NCBI GenBank assembly: GCA_036924085.1
Contig: JAVGWX010000004.1
Location: forward strand, 40,453,293 to 40,517,292
DNA: 64,000 bases
Direction of reading: 5' to 3'
Source: Ariolimax columbianus
Taxonomy: Eukaryota; Mollusca; Gastropoda; Stylommatophora; Arionidae
Shown here piece by piece: positions 24,870-36,114 of this stretch (the first letter of the stretch is position 1; every line of letters starts with the position of its first letter). Position numbers and translations under genes: made by a program. Below the pieces are notes generated by a model that was not told where the DNA came from, did not search any database, and was given only the letters and a program-made list of their open reading frames with translations.

Positions 24870-25350
24870 TGGTGCTATTCTTCTCTATGGGAGGATTGCT
24901 GGGAAGGAGAGATGGGAGGGATTTTGCGTAGGGCAGAGATGGAAAGGTTGCTGTAAAGAACAGATGGGAGGGATGCTGGGAAGGACAGATGGGAGGAGTA
25001 CTGAGAAGAACAGCTGAATGGGTTGCTGAAAGAACAAATTGATGGGTTTTTGGAAAAACATATAGAAGAATAGCTGGGAAGAACAGATGGGTGGGTTGCT
25101 GAGAAAAACAGATGGTAGGGTTGCTGAGAAAAAGAGATGGGAGGGTTGCTAGGAAGAACCGAATGATGGGCTGTTGGAAAGAACAGATGGATGGATTGCT
25201 GAAAGAACAGGTGGATGAGCTGCTGGAAGAACAAATGGAAGAATAACTTGGAAGAATAGATGGGTGTGTTTTGAGGGAGAATAGAGGGACAGGCTCAGGG
25301 AGATAATAGGTGGAAGGGTTGAGGAGGGAGATATTTGCGGGGTGTTGGAT
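24870..25350. repeat. Degenerate ~28-bp purine-rich minisatellite
   Basis: Recurring GGGTTGCTG.GAA.AACAGATGGG units, highly diverged. The minus-strand frame (24875-25234) of repeated FFQQ.IHLFF is a by-product. Confidence 0.8.
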
Positions 25351-25374
25351 GGGTTGGAATTATTTACGGAGACC

Positions 25375-25565
25375 GGAATTATTTCACGTGGATCATTCAG
25401 TAAACATTTACCCTGATCAGATACACGTGTGCAGTGACGCGCACGTCAAAAATCCCTTTGCCGTTGGATATTGAAAAAGAGAAGGCTGAACGTCCGCTGC
25501 CATAAAATACGAAACAAGGGAGACCACACCTCCCCACGACGTCTAACGATACACGTGGACTGAAG
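25375..25565 (+). repeat. SINE family S1, body without clear head
   Basis: CCTTTGCCGTTGGATATTGA and GAACGTCCGCTGCCATAAAA correspond to the S1 body at 13.72-13.78 kb; continues with CCACGACGTCTAACGATACA. Confidence 0.6.
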
Positions 25566-25594
25566 ATAGATAGAATATCTCATCATATTGGGAA

Positions 25595-25830
25595 GAAGAG
25601 ACTAGCGTTTGATCAGGCGAAACATACTTATCAGACAATGTTTGTCAATATCAGGTATAATATACTGACCAAGACCCCACCTCACTTCCACAGTTTTCCC
25701 TGGAAACAGACCTGTCTTATGGCAGTCTGTCTAACGAGTTATTGAGTGACGTCATTCCCGCAGTAGTGAGCAACACACAGCCACAGCCAAGCAAAGCACA
25801 ACAGCCTTAGTACGGCAACCGTGCAGCTGC
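25595..25830 (+). repeat. RptB copy a
   Basis: GACTAGCGTTTGATCAGGCG, AACATACTTATCAGACAATG, then CCTGGAAACAGACCTGTCTT and GTAGTGAGCAACACACAGCC match the RptB head and body, diverged; 3' end missing. Confidence 0.65.
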
Positions 25831-25999
25831 ACAAAGGTCAAATGCATGCAAGTAATATGATTTTGCTTTACAAATAACCAAAATCCGAACGTAATCACGT
25901 CCTCGAATCAAAATACTAAAATGTGCGTCTTGTCTGCGTTTTCTGGCGTCTGCTTCAAAGGTATCCACGGATTACGAAAAAAAAACGACTGGTTTACCT

Positions 26000-26659
26000 G
26001 AACACAGAAACTCATCGATCCTGCAACATGATAGTTTTAAAGGAATTTTATCGAGTTACAACAATGCTAAAATAGTCACAACATAAACAACAATTTGCAA
26101 CAAGATCGATACATTAGTATATGCTTAACACATACATAACAAAAAAAATGATTATACTTTACGGTGAGGCGCGAATAGCCGAATGGTTTCGAGGCCTGCC
26201 TGCTGACAAGTTATGACATGTTTTGTTTTTCTGTTGGGGATGAAATAAAGAAACATATTCATGCCCACGACATGGCGACAGCAGTGGAAAAGCGACCTGT
26301 AGTCCCCAGCCTTTAAGACATCTCGACTATTCCAGCAATGGTGAAAATGTCGTATGACGTGTTTTAAAAATAATATTTTTTTTAAATGTAATTATTTTAA
26401 AAAAATTATTTCATACTTTACGGTTAGAGTCGAAAAACGGAAGTAAAACTGAGATTGTAATGTTTTTCCGTCTATTCTCGGCGTAAACAAGTTTTATTAC
26501 GGAGAAAATGAATTTGTGCAATTGGTGTTATTTCGAAACAGAAACAAGCCAAAACAGAAAAAGCTCAATTCATATTGTACAAAAAGGGACAGTCTAGTGA
26601 GATCACATATACATTCGAATATGTTAATAGTGTGACGGTGATGCACTTCCTGCTAATTG
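26000..26659. other. Non-coding AT-rich stretch
   Basis: No gene. GAATAGCCGAATGGTTTCGAG near 26172 looks like a tRNA-derived A box region and may be a SINE head, without a matching B box. Confidence 0.35.
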
Positions 26660-26960
26660 TTGCTTAGATGTTTGCCTCACTAGTTTCTACTGGCGGAGGC
26701 GCGCCATTTTCCACCCCAGACCGTAGTCCATTGGGCGATATCAGGACGCATAAACCAGTGCCTGGATGCATGTGTGCGTCTGTATGTACCTATGCTAGGT
26801 TTGTGCGCCCTTAGAAGCTAGCCAAACCACAGTGCAATGGAAGGGTCTCACCATGAGGGTGCGTGTGAAAGTTGTGCTAGAGTGTGACTGTAGGACAGAG
26901 TCAAATGAAACAGAGTGAGGTGAGAAGAGAGAGAAGGGAAGAGTAGCCCGCAGGGTGAGA
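26660..26960 (+). repeat. RptA copy 3
   Basis: Third copy, 11.7 kb from the tandem pair, starting TTGCTTAGATGTTTGCCTCA and retaining both the CCTAGCATAGG-like middle and the GAGAAGAGAGAGAAGGG segment. This makes it the most complete copy. Confidence 0.8.
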
Positions 26961-27180
26961 TACATCCCATCTGCAGAAAGTGTGGCCGACGGTGATGCAC
27001 GCGGGAATTAATTATATATTTATGTATATACACACACACTATACAAAAAGAAAGCTGATGAGTGAAGGTTAGTTGCACTAAGAACAACTTGTTTAGTATA
27101 TGACGAAAAGACAGGATGCAATCGACAAAAATATCATAGCTATAAATATAAGATATGCGAACATAAAAATACTTCAGTGA

Positions 27181-27198
27181 ATGGCAAAGATGTTATTT

Positions 27199-27258
<60 letters not shown>

Positions 27259-27341
27259 AGAGTGAGAGAGAGACTGTGGGAAGACCATCGCAAGAAAAGA
27301 GGAATGACGAACAAAAACATAACTGGTCAGTCAAAGAACGA
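27181..27341 (+). repeat. (GA)n block with duplicated flank, copy 1
   Basis: ATGGCAAAGATG, a GA microsatellite (about 27197-27275), then GGAAGACCATCGCAAGAAAA and GAGGAATGACGAACAAAAAC. The same arrangement recurs at 28221-28360. Confidence 0.9.
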
Positions 27342-28220
27342 TTACTTGCACACGTTAAACGCAAGGAAGTTAGAGTGATCGAACATCATTGATTAATGTG
27401 TATATAATTTCAATGGTGAACTCTCTGTGCGGCACCTGTAGCACAGTCTATCTCACTTGCTTCCTCTCAAGCAGTCAGGTCATTCATTAATCATGGTAAA
27501 TTTACCGTTAACACTCTCTTACCAGAACTAAAATGTTTCTACGATAAAAAGAGTGTTTTTCTCCTGAAACTTGCAGTTACATAATTTGATGGCCAAATTA
27601 ACCACCAGGGAGCTCCCTCTTGCCAACTAATGTATTTTGAAGAGTAAACTATCCCAGTATCACAGCTCCTGGTAATGGACAATAGCCTTAGTACTCCCAA
27701 TGTGACTAGAGACTGACACGCACCAAAGCCTTTATGGTAAATGTAGTAATACACTTAGTAAGTAGTTACTTAAACTGGAGTCAACTGATTCTTGGTAGTT
27801 TCCCGTGTTGTCTTGGGGGAATGGTAAAAAATCGATGCATGTACTACTTAATGAGGTACCAGGACTAATAGCGCTTAAGGATCTTCTGTGAACTGGATTC
27901 CACATTTAAAGATATGAGAGGAGATGTCAAAGAAAACCTGCCGAAGAACTTTAAAAAGTCTACACTTGGCGCCACACATTTTAACGGTCATGTTCAGAAA
28001 GATGTTCACGACAACCACATTAACGATATCCAATCATGCAATTCAGATGAGCGAAGTTGATTTCTTTGGTCGTATCTCTATGATTTACCTAATTCCTGAA
28101 CGGCTGAGACAATTCTTTAACTATTTTTCCTTTTCTTCAGAAACTGTCATAAATATTACATTGAAATCTACTTAACATTATCACTTTATCCCTGGCGTCA
28201 ATCTGGCAGACGGAGAGAGA

Positions 28221-28360
28221 TATGGCAAAAATGATATGAGAAAGAGAAAGAGAGAGAGAGGAGGGGGAGAGAGAGAGAGTGAGAGAGAGAGACCGTGGGA
28301 AAATCATCACAAGAAAAGAGGAATGACGAACAAAAACATAACTGGTCAGTCAAAGAACGA
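28221..28360 (+). repeat. (GA)n block with duplicated flank, copy 2
   Basis: TATGGCAAAAATGATATGAG, a GA microsatellite interrupted by GAGGGGGAGAG, then the same ~70-bp 3' flank ending CAGTCAAAGAACGA as copy 1. The flank is nearly identical, so the unit moved with the microsatellite inside it. Confidence 0.9.
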
Positions 28361-28569
28361 GGAAGCGAGGAAACGTACATCCCGATTGTTTGCTATGCTG
28401 TTCCAGAGCTGATCTAGATCTTTTGTCAAACCGCCACCGCAAAGATAGACGGCTCCGTGGACGTACATGACCCTAAGGTCACTGAGACGTCGTTCGACGT
28501 GTCCATCTGTTGTACCACATGACAAGACAGGGGCATTTGGGCGTTAATACTGTGTCTTCGATGTTTAGA

Positions 28570-28960
28570 GATAGATTATAAAATCGAATTTCCTCATGTC
28601 GGAACTGATAACTTGTCAGTGTATTTAGTACACGCTGTTCCATATCTCTTTGGGTAACTCAGAGCTTCTCGACATTTGCTCTGCGCAAATGCCACACTTC
28701 ACAGCCTTAACAAATGGCTAGAATGATCACGAAATCAAAGATCCGTGCTCTTGCTGTGATGTCTCTCATCTGTTAGAGCATAGGCTTTTTGCAATTGAAG
28801 TCATACCAATCTCGTTATTCTCCGTCTAGAGATTTCGTGATCAATATTGTGAGCGGTATTTATGTCTTGTTTCAAGGTAGCTCGTGACGAGAGAATGAAG
28901 TTGATAGTTAGAACATTTTCTTCCTCACTATAATCCAACTACAGCTCAAGTTACATCGCC
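28570..28960 (-). pseudogene. Probable non-LTR reverse transcriptase remnant
   Basis: Minus-strand frames give DITARARIFDFVIILAIC, and AVKCGICAEQMSRSSELP, comparable to the ARA...D.VIIP...YGCE.W..R segment also seen at 18.5 kb. The adjacent minus frame (28380-28500) reads HVERRLSDLRVMYVHGAVY. Highly decayed. Confidence 0.4.
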
Positions 28961-29239
28961 AACCAAAGAAAAAACCGTTTCATGATATCACCATCGCTTG
29001 CGACGAGCAAGGCCTTTGGAACAAAAATAGAAGACATTAAGGTATGCTCAGTATGCGTGCTATCTCCAGCAGTTGATTAATTGGGTGAAAGTGGTCAGCG
29101 GGGAAGAACCCTTTTCTGAGCTTGCTCTAGCTTGCTCACTAGGTTGATGAATGTCAAGTTGCTTAGTGTTTCCCTTTTTGTGGACTAGAATAGTCTATGA
29201 GGATTTCGCTGTTCAAGAAATCATTTTATTTTCTTCTTC

Positions 29240-29375
29240 TTCGTTTATTCTCAATCTCCCGCTACCAAACCCCGAAAGGGCTTAAGTAGCAGAATGTAGT
29301 CCAGAAAACATAATGCGTTGTGTCGTAGTTTACAGCTTGACTGCGATAATTGCACTTTTCAGTCCAACATTTCCG
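29240..29375 (-). repeat. RptC 3' half
   Basis: Reverse complement of the last ~140 bp of RptC: TTCTCAATCTCCCGCTACCA, GGGCTTAAGTAGCAGAATGT, TTGTGTCGTAGTTTACAGC. A further scrap with tandem CAGACGCCCGCTACCAAG is at 51440-51510. Confidence 0.75.
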
Positions 29376-29499
29376 ATTTATTTTGAAGCATTTATTAAAC
29401 AGATTTAGCAGATGACCTGTGAGAATTTCAACTCCAGCTACATGCACCTACGGTTACCCCATGTTGTTTTAAGGATGTGCCTGATATTGATTACATGGT

Positions 29500-29806
29500 A
29501 ATAATAATAATAATAATAAAAATAATAATAATAATAATATTCGTTTAGACGTCAAAGGCCCGTTGCGACGATCGGCCACTACAATGTCCAACTACCGAGG
29601 ATTGTTCGTGCGTAGTTTTTTGACCGAATTCTCTAGATGGATGCCAGGGCTCGACTTTCTATTTCTTTGCGTTCCGCCACCATGGTCTCTGGATTGTGTC
29701 CATTTTCGGGTCAGCGTGGCACTTGCTGTGCTGAGAATACGAGATTGGAAGAGGTATGGTGTGACCTCCGGTGGAAAGGGGCAGGAGGTAGGCGCTTCAG
29801 TCCACG
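29500..29806 (-). repeat. RptD copy with AAT tail
   Basis: (AAT)n at 29500-29539 followed by TCGTTTAGACGTCAAAGGCC and the reverse complement of the RptD body. In the minus orientation the microsatellite is the 3' tail. The plus-strand frame 29563-29940 is a chance frame in the repeat. Confidence 0.65.
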
Positions 29807-29983
29807 TAGGATGGCCCTTAGAAGGCCATGTGCTGAATTATGTGGTGCAGTCATGCGGAATATTCAACGCCATATTCGAATGTTTATCACGGTTTAAGCC
29901 AGGCACAGCCGCAGCAAGATGCAGCATAACAACAGGATAACCGAACAAGAGCACATGAATTCTGCATAATAAAGTCCTTGATA

Positions 29984-30456
29984 TCACCTGGTGGGATGAT
30001 GAGGCTAACGTCTGGTCAGACAAAACACACTGATCAAACAATGTTAGCCAGGGTCAGGAGAAATATACTGGCTAAGACCCTCACCTGACGGGACGATGAG
30101 GCTAACGTCTGGTCAGACAAAACACGCTGATCAAACAATGTTAACCAGGGTCAGGAGAAATATACTGGACAAGACCCTCACCTGACTCCTCGTTGGTTGC
30201 CCTGGAAACGGGCTCTTGTCGAAGACAAGCGTCTGACTAACAATGTGAAGTTCGATGTGACCCCCATAGTAGTGAGTGACACGCAGATGAAGCCAAGCAT
30301 TGCTCAACCACCTGAAGGACCCCGATCCACTTCATCAGCACGTTCGGGATGTCAGGAAAGCTACTACATTCTGCCACAACTTACGTCCTTTTCGGAGCAC
30401 ACAAATGGGTTATCATCCCATTGTAGGCATTAGCAACCAACCAACTGACCAACCAA
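29984..30456 (+). repeat. RptB copy b
   Basis: The head GATGAGGCTAACGTCTGGTC..AATATACTGG is present twice in tandem (about 29995-30085 and 30090-30180). It is followed by the body CCTGGAAACGGGCTCTTGTC, GTAGTGAGTGACACGCAGAT and CACGTTCGGGATGTCAGGAA, then the tail GCATTAGCAACCAACCAAC. Confidence 0.85.
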
Positions 30457-31303
30457 CCATACTACCTGGTGAAGGAGTTCTGGATTATAATTCGAATAGG
30501 AACTAGCAAACTTCAGAAAACGACACAAACACCGGAGCGAGTCGACAGCGCAGCCAGTCAGGCGTGGCTATCTTACTTGGTGGTACGGTGGATCTCCTCA
30601 GGTTCTTTGCAACAGGCTCGTTCTCAGCTTTTTTGTGATTTCAGCCTTTAATGAAAAGAGCTTCAAGTAATACTGTTTGCATTCTCCTTCAATACTTCGT
30701 TTATCTGTTGTCGATGTGTTGTAACCCCCCTCCCCTGCCCCCTCTTTTTTTAAAGGGCTTTAAGAAGGCCTCTCATCTGTTGCAAAGTGTTATAAACTAT
30801 TAATAAACTGCTCCAGCTTTAGCCATTTTGATTAGTCGCGGCGTTTGATGTAGTTCATAGTCGCCCATAAGCTGGTGACCGATTCTCTTGTTTAGTTCAC
30901 GTAGTGCGATCTTGTCTTGCACTCCTTCGAATTCAAGCTGTCTTCGCATGTGAATTTGAATGGCTTGTCTGCTTCTTAATTCGTGTACACCTTTTGGATT
31001 TTGCAACCTTTACAGCATTAAAACATTAAATAAGCATCTTGACAAGTCGAACAAAGTGCTCATTGGGGACCTAGAAATTCGCCAGTTTTTTTCGACATCT
31101 GGGGGATGTTTTATGCGTCGTGGACGATTACTCGCTTAGATTCGTTGTTGCTGGATTTATGTAGTTGCGAAGCTTGTTTATACCGTGCGATTCGCTAGGC
31201 CAGGGTGCAGGTGGGAGGGTGAAAAATGGGGGGGGGGGGTGTAAGGTGTAACTAAATCATTCGAAATCTGCCCAAAACAGGGTTTAACTGCATGAATTTC
31301 ACT
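30457..31303. other. Non-coding stretch
   Basis: No supported gene. A minus frame at 30800-31006 (LRELNKRIGHQLMGDYELH) is suggestive of coding but unrecognised. G and C homopolymers lie at 31228-31240 and 30725-30745. Confidence 0.4.
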
Positions 31304-31350
31304 GGTCAACTTAACTCAACGTTTCTATACTGGCTTATAAGAATTTAACG
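31304..31350 (-). repeat. Solitary CR1-type 3' tail
   Basis: CAACTTAACTCAACGTTTCT and TACTGGCTTATAAG are the reverse complement of the tail of the element ending at 51421. Confidence 0.55.
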
Positions 31351-32173
31351 AGTCAGTATACAATAATTTTCTTGAAGGGTGGTTTGTACAGATGTGCGAG
31401 TTCATCTAAATAGACTTAAATATTAAAGCTAAGTAGACTCGCAGCCAGTTAGGCGCCATCTTTAGCTGCTCTTAACATACCACCATGGGGAAGGTACATT
31501 TGTGTAGCTATTTTAAAGACCGACCTGAAGATACTGATTGAGAGTAATATACAGGGAAGTAACTGACTTTTAGTTCATTAGTAATATCATGTAAGATTAT
31601 CAATTACGCCCGCGTAATTAAGTCTTTGGGAAATGTTATAAGGTAATTTGAGGCAATTATATTTGGAATTGATTTGAAAGTGCATCTATCAGCTCTTTAC
31701 GCTATTAAAAGACAAACTCATGCCAGTGGAGACAAAGAGACAGCTGATAAAAAAAAGTATTTTTAATGTAACTCTCTGCTACCACTTTCAGACATGAACT
31801 TTCACCAAGACATAAGAAATAAAAGTCATGGTATGCGAAATGAGGTGTTTGAGAAAATCTGTTGAGGTCACTAGTGAACAGATTTTGAAACAAAGAAATC
31901 GGACAGGGAATGGGCGCAATATCGTGTATGGATTAAGTGGTAAGGTGGAGAATAAATTGGTTTATTTATGCATGCGACAAGCATGCAGCCAAAGATATCA
32001 ACTGCAAAATCGGGAAAATATGTGGCAGAGCAAGATGGAGACCAATAAATAAAGTAGTTAGATGGTATTAGTGAGACACTAAAGAAAAACAGAATGACAA
32101 CAACATCGGCGACAAGGCTAGCACACGACAGAAAACTACACCTCACTCCGCCGTCTACGGACACAAGTGTATT
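31351..32173. other. Non-coding stretch
   Basis: Holds AGACTCGCAGCCAGTTA at 31436, shared with 15252; otherwise nothing recognised. Confidence 0.45.
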
Positions 32174-32186
32174 GAAGATGATGATA

Positions 32187-32222
<36 letters not shown>
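32174..32222. repeat. (GAT)n microsatellite
   Basis: GATGATGAT run, next to a sequence ending ..GTCTACGGACACAAGTGTAT that could be a degraded SINE end. Confidence 0.9.
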
Positions 32223-32284
32223 GTGAGTAATTGGTCAAACAACGCAGCCCAGTGTAAATTGTCTTGCACTTAATTGGATTACAT

Positions 32285-32545
32285 CTCTTCCTTCTTCTTG
32301 TTGTCACACTTTCAGGTGACCACTTTAATACATCTTCTTCTTCTTGTTTTTCTTGTTCTTCTTGTTCTTCTTATTCTACTTCTTTTTCGTCATCTTCTTC
32401 TTCGTTTTGTTTTTCCTTTTCTTCTTATTCGTGTTCTTTCTGTTCTTCTAGTTCCTGTTGTTCTATTTCTTGTTCTTCTTATTCTTTTTGTTCTTGTTAT
32501 TCTTCTAATTGATCTTCTTCTTTTTCTTGTTCCTGTTTTTTTTTT
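32285..32545. repeat. Polypyrimidine TTCTTS tract
   Basis: About 260 bp of TTCTTCTTG-type repeats, strand-asymmetric (pyrimidine on +). Open frames across it (32264-32624) are low-complexity Ser/Cys/Leu artefacts. Confidence 0.9.
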
Positions 32546-32564
32546 ATTGCGTTCACCTTATTTC

Positions 32565-32645
32565 TCTAATCCCAATGGCGGTGTGCGTTGCACTGTGGTT
32601 TTTATTTTGCGCCTGTCGGCCTAATGAATCCGACTTCAGCCTATT
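32565..32645 (-). repeat. SINE family S4, 3' part
   Basis: Reverse complement of the 3' body of the SINE at 48007-48280: CGTTGCACTGTGGTTTTTAT, TTTGCGCCTGTCGGCC and CTTATTTCTCTA are shared. Confidence 0.8.
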
Positions 32646-32774
32646 CTTGTTCTTTTTGTTCTGCTTTTACATTTCCTTTTTATTTCCGTTTTCTCTTATT
32701 TTTCTTTTTTTAAAATTAATAATCTGCGCTAAGGCTTTCTTGGTCATTCTACATCCGTACTCCTGTCGCTAGGA

Positions 32775-33040
32775 CGAAGTCCATATTCCTCTCCAGGTCC
32801 GTGTGACAGACCTACAGCTTTTGAGTCAGATCGGTTCCCTCTGGCCTGGTTTAACACTGTAGGTCTCTGTAGGATATTTTCGGGGCTCTGGTTCACATGA
32901 GCACTCACTTGTATGCGATATCTTCAGCCGATGTAGGTGGCCCAATAGTTTGCAGTATCCTGTTCTTAGTCGAAAGATGCTGGTTTGATGGAGTATGTGG
33001 AGCTGGTGGATTTATTCAGGTCTATTGCTCACGTCAATGT
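32775..33040 (-). pseudogene. C-terminal remnant of an RNase H-type non-LTR element
   Basis: On the minus strand: SIFRLRTGYCKLLGHLHRLK and ISHTSECSCEPEPRK. The [I/F]FRLRTGH..L..HL..... C.C pattern is the zinc-binding tail found after RNase H in several non-LTR elements. It is related to, but not the same copy as, 33760-34055 and 39650-40040. Confidence 0.6.
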
Positions 33041-33759
33041 CTTTCTTCCACTTTGAGTTGAACTGATTGCGGATGATTTTAATACATCTGAAGCAGCAAT
33101 ATTAATATAACGTGCATAAACCGCATGTGGCTCGGGAAACTGTATTGTTTGATTAGTAATATATTTGATGTCTTATCGTGTGATAACGAATAATCAAGTT
33201 TGGACAAGAACATAGAGCATGTGTACCACGTAAGGAGGGGCATCTTAATGTACATTTGCCCAAACCAGAAGTGATCTAACTAGTGAAAAGACATCAGATA
33301 AATGTGAGTTTAATTACTGTACAAAGCATATACTTTAAAGCAATTTAAAATCAAAGGCATGTTAAATAAATGAAGCAACAGTAAAAAGTGTATTCAAGTC
33401 TCTGTCGGCTTTGCACTCAGGTCAACAGCTTATTGTCCAAATCTGCTATCTTCTGCCAACCTCCGCTCCCTCCTTCTTAAACGCCCATGTTTCACGAAGG
33501 GATTCAAGTAATTCGGTATCTTATCTCAGTTTTCCCATGCCCGACTGTTCTTGACAAATTCTTCTAAAACTAAAGAATGCTACATTCTTGCGGGAGGATG
33601 ACCATATTTTATGTGTTCTACCTGCATTAACTGTTCTCGCACAATATATGATAACATTAACTGTCACTGGTGACAATTGAATGAACACATTATGAATGTA
33701 CTAAACTGTTAATTGTCATTTTGGAGATATGACACGTGTATATTCTTCTTCTTTCGTTC
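33041..33759. other. Non-coding stretch
   Basis: AT-rich, nothing recognised. Confidence 0.5.
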
Positions 33760-34055
33760 GCTTGGAGTATGTCTACATCTGTAAAGTTGTCTCTTGTAAG
33801 AACCTCACTGTTTTGTGCAATTCACACATAGGTCCATATAGTTTCCCTTCCAGTGTTGCTTCTCTTGGTCAGTATGTCTGCCTCAGTATCTTATACTCTG
33901 GACAGCCCTGAAGTATAGGTTTCCGCAAGTCTGAGGGGCCTGTCCACATGTACACATACTTGAGCCGCCAATCCTAAATTGTGTATACATGTGGCTGCGG
34001 AGTCGGTTGTGTCCCGTTCTGATGCGCAGTATGACAATCTACTTTTGCCTACTTA
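33760..34055 (-). pseudogene. C-terminal remnant of an RNase H-type non-LTR element
   Basis: Minus strand: HQNGTQPTPQPHVYTI, VYMWTGPSDLRKPILQGCPE, YKILRQTY then REATLEGKLYGPMCELHKTV and RFLQET. LLQGCPEY and KLYG..ELQ.TVRFL are typical of the extreme C-terminus of these elements. Reading-frame changes are present. Confidence 0.6.
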
Positions 34056-34423
34056 TATTATAATAGTCATATTGTATTTGTGTTTGAAGCTCTCTCTTTG
34101 ATTCAATCATCTGTTTCTTTTGATAGGAATGTAACTAGTACATTTGGTGCACGTGTAAATAAATCTCGGACAGTTGAAATCGATAAAAATTTGTCTGTTA
34201 GCCGCAACATTATACACATAATGAAAGTTCTACACAATACGCAACCAATCTTTTCTCAGGTCTAATAAGTCGCAGGAAGCAAACATTGCACACAAAAATT
34301 TACTATTGATAAACATCGGCTGCCTAGCATCAAACATGCACCTATTTGAATTCCAAGTAACTGTAACTTGTTTTTGCTTATAATATAGTTTTTTAAACAC
34401 ATATTTAGTTTGAATTTGCATTG

Positions 34424-34850
34424 ATCATCATCATCATCATCATGTAGCATGTCCTTTGTAGAACGTCGTTCCCATCACAGTTTGTCTGAAAGAAATCCGT
34501 TCTCTTGTCAAAACTCTAGCCTCTGCCACAGTCATACCCAGGCATTCCTGGATATCTTGGTGCCATCGTCTTCTTGGTCTACCCTTTCCTCTTTTGCCTG
34601 GCACCATACCTTCCATCACCGTTCTCTCAAGACCGTTGTGCCTCTTGATGTGACCAAAGTATTTGCATTTTCTAGCCAAAATGGAATTGATAAACCAGTT
34701 CTGCTTTATGCTCAACTCTTGCCGAATGTCTATATTTGTTTTTTCCCTGTCCAGGGTATTTTGAGGATCTTTCTGTAACAATGTATTGATCAGCATATTT
34801 AAATTGAACTCCTCTCAAATTCAGCCCTCTAAAAATAAAACGCCTCGTAA
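34424..34850 (-). pseudogene. RTE-like reverse transcriptase C-terminus with (ATG)n tail
   Basis: The minus frame 34440-34796 contains IRQELSIKQNWFINSILARK, CKYFGHIKRHNGLERTVMEG and PGKRGKGRPRRRWHQDIQE, ending with a stop directly upstream of a trinucleotide run (ATC on +, 34424-34443). Upstream, in another frame, CYRKILKIPWT continues the similarity. RTE elements characteristically end in short tandem repeats, as here. Confidence 0.75.
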
Positions 34851-35481
34851 TTGAGGAAAAATAAATCCTTCTCAAATTAGAGAAAGTATATTCTTCCGTG
34901 AAGTAAACGGTTAATGTTCAATGCCGACAGAAAAAAACTGTGCTTAAAGAGCATGTTTGTATATTTGCCACCACTAAGATACGATGGAAAGCTAGAAAAA
35001 AAATGTCGCTTGAAAAATGAGAAAGAACGCAGTTCTGAAACTGAAACAAGCATTTGTCAAATAGCAAAATTTCTTACCTAACATTGTCATACCCTAAATA
35101 ATCTCCTAGAAAGATTACTGAAGGAAGAAAAAGGAAAATACATCAATTTATTGCTTCTCCAGCATGGGTTGTCTCCCACCGCATGGCATTAATATCTTAC
35201 ATACCTTTTCTTAAAACCTCATACTGGCCACCATCTATTTGTCTTCCTTTGCCCTCCGCACACACCCCCCCCCCCCATTTCTTCTATCAGTTCTCGCCCC
35301 CTCCCTCCTATATTAATCTCACGCCTTCCTCCCCCCCCCCCCTTATATCACCTTCTCTTTGTTCTCCCATCTGGATCACTATTTGGTCGTTTCCATATTT
35401 GGCCACCATTGGCTTATCCGGCGCATTCCCCTCATCTTCTTACGCTCTCCTGGCCACCTTATTTGACCGCTGTCCTTCATT
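34851..35481. other. Non-coding stretch with C homopolymers
   Basis: Low-complexity pyrimidine-rich segment at 35230-35345 with two C runs; the + frame at 35183-35515 is a composition artefact. Confidence 0.5.
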
Positions 35482-35706
35482 TTCAGTCAAACATCTGGCC
35501 CAACCGGTCGCTTAGACAGACTGGGTGGACTATCAGATAAGTTTACCATTTTTTCCTTATATGTTGATTTGTTAGTTCAGTATTGTTGTCCCTGATGAAG
35601 GCCTATTGGTCGTAACGTATGTTTTGTTTGTGTTCTCGTCTCGGTGCGGTATCTGACCATAGCCATTTTAAAATTTTGATTAAACTCAACCGTAATCAAC
35701 TTTTAC
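35482..35706 (+). repeat. RptE copy 1
   Basis: About 225 bp matching the reverse complement of 63617-63851: GTCGCTTAGACAGACTGGGT, TATATGTTGATTTGTTAGTT, GTGTTCTCGTCTCG.TGCGG and TTTTGATTAAACTCAAC are shared. It contains CTGATGA (35592-35598) and, after a GGCC/GGTC stem, GTAAC, similar to a hammerhead core. Confidence 0.8.
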
Positions 35707-36114
35707 AATTTGTTTCTTGTTTCTTTTCCCCATCAATGTATTGAGGTGCGGCCCGCTGGCCAGTAACGCGTGTCCTCAAGTGAACCGAAACTCAAGCTGT
35801 CTTGAGTTTCAGACTTCTGATCTAAAAAGAAGATGTGATACGTTTCAGACAAGTGTGCATCTCCATTGCGATTGTAATAGGATGGTACTTGGGAGGTCAA
35901 TATATATTCTTCCTCTGTTCCTTTCATGTTGAGGACTTCTGCAGCAGTTATTATTAAGGTCATGTTACCGGTACCCAAGTCACACTCCCCAATGTATCTA
36001 CTTTATCTTCATTACATCCTAGACTGTCTAATTGTGATGTCTCGAACTTTATTTAGTTTAGTAGAAGATTCAACGTCATTGCATACAGTTTAACCCATAA
36101 GTGCTCTGTGCTTC
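35707..36114. other. Non-coding stretch
   Basis: Overlapping frames on both strands (35717-35978) without motifs. Confidence 0.45.

Noticed and set aside
29563..29940. 125-codon frame
   Set aside because: Lies within the antisense of RptD, and a second frame overlaps it; not conserved in the 6.6-kb copy.
30800..31006. 68-codon minus frame with LRELNKRIGHQL
   Set aside because: Looks compositionally normal but I recognise no family and see no second exon; not enough to call a gene.
32264..32772. Overlapping Ser/Cys/Leu/Phe-rich frames that look like membrane proteins
   Set aside because: Polypyrimidine repeat followed by a reversed SINE end; composition explains the hydrophobicity.
35183..35515. 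110-codon proline/serine-rich frame
   Set aside because: C-homopolymer and pyrimidine-rich composition, running into RptE.
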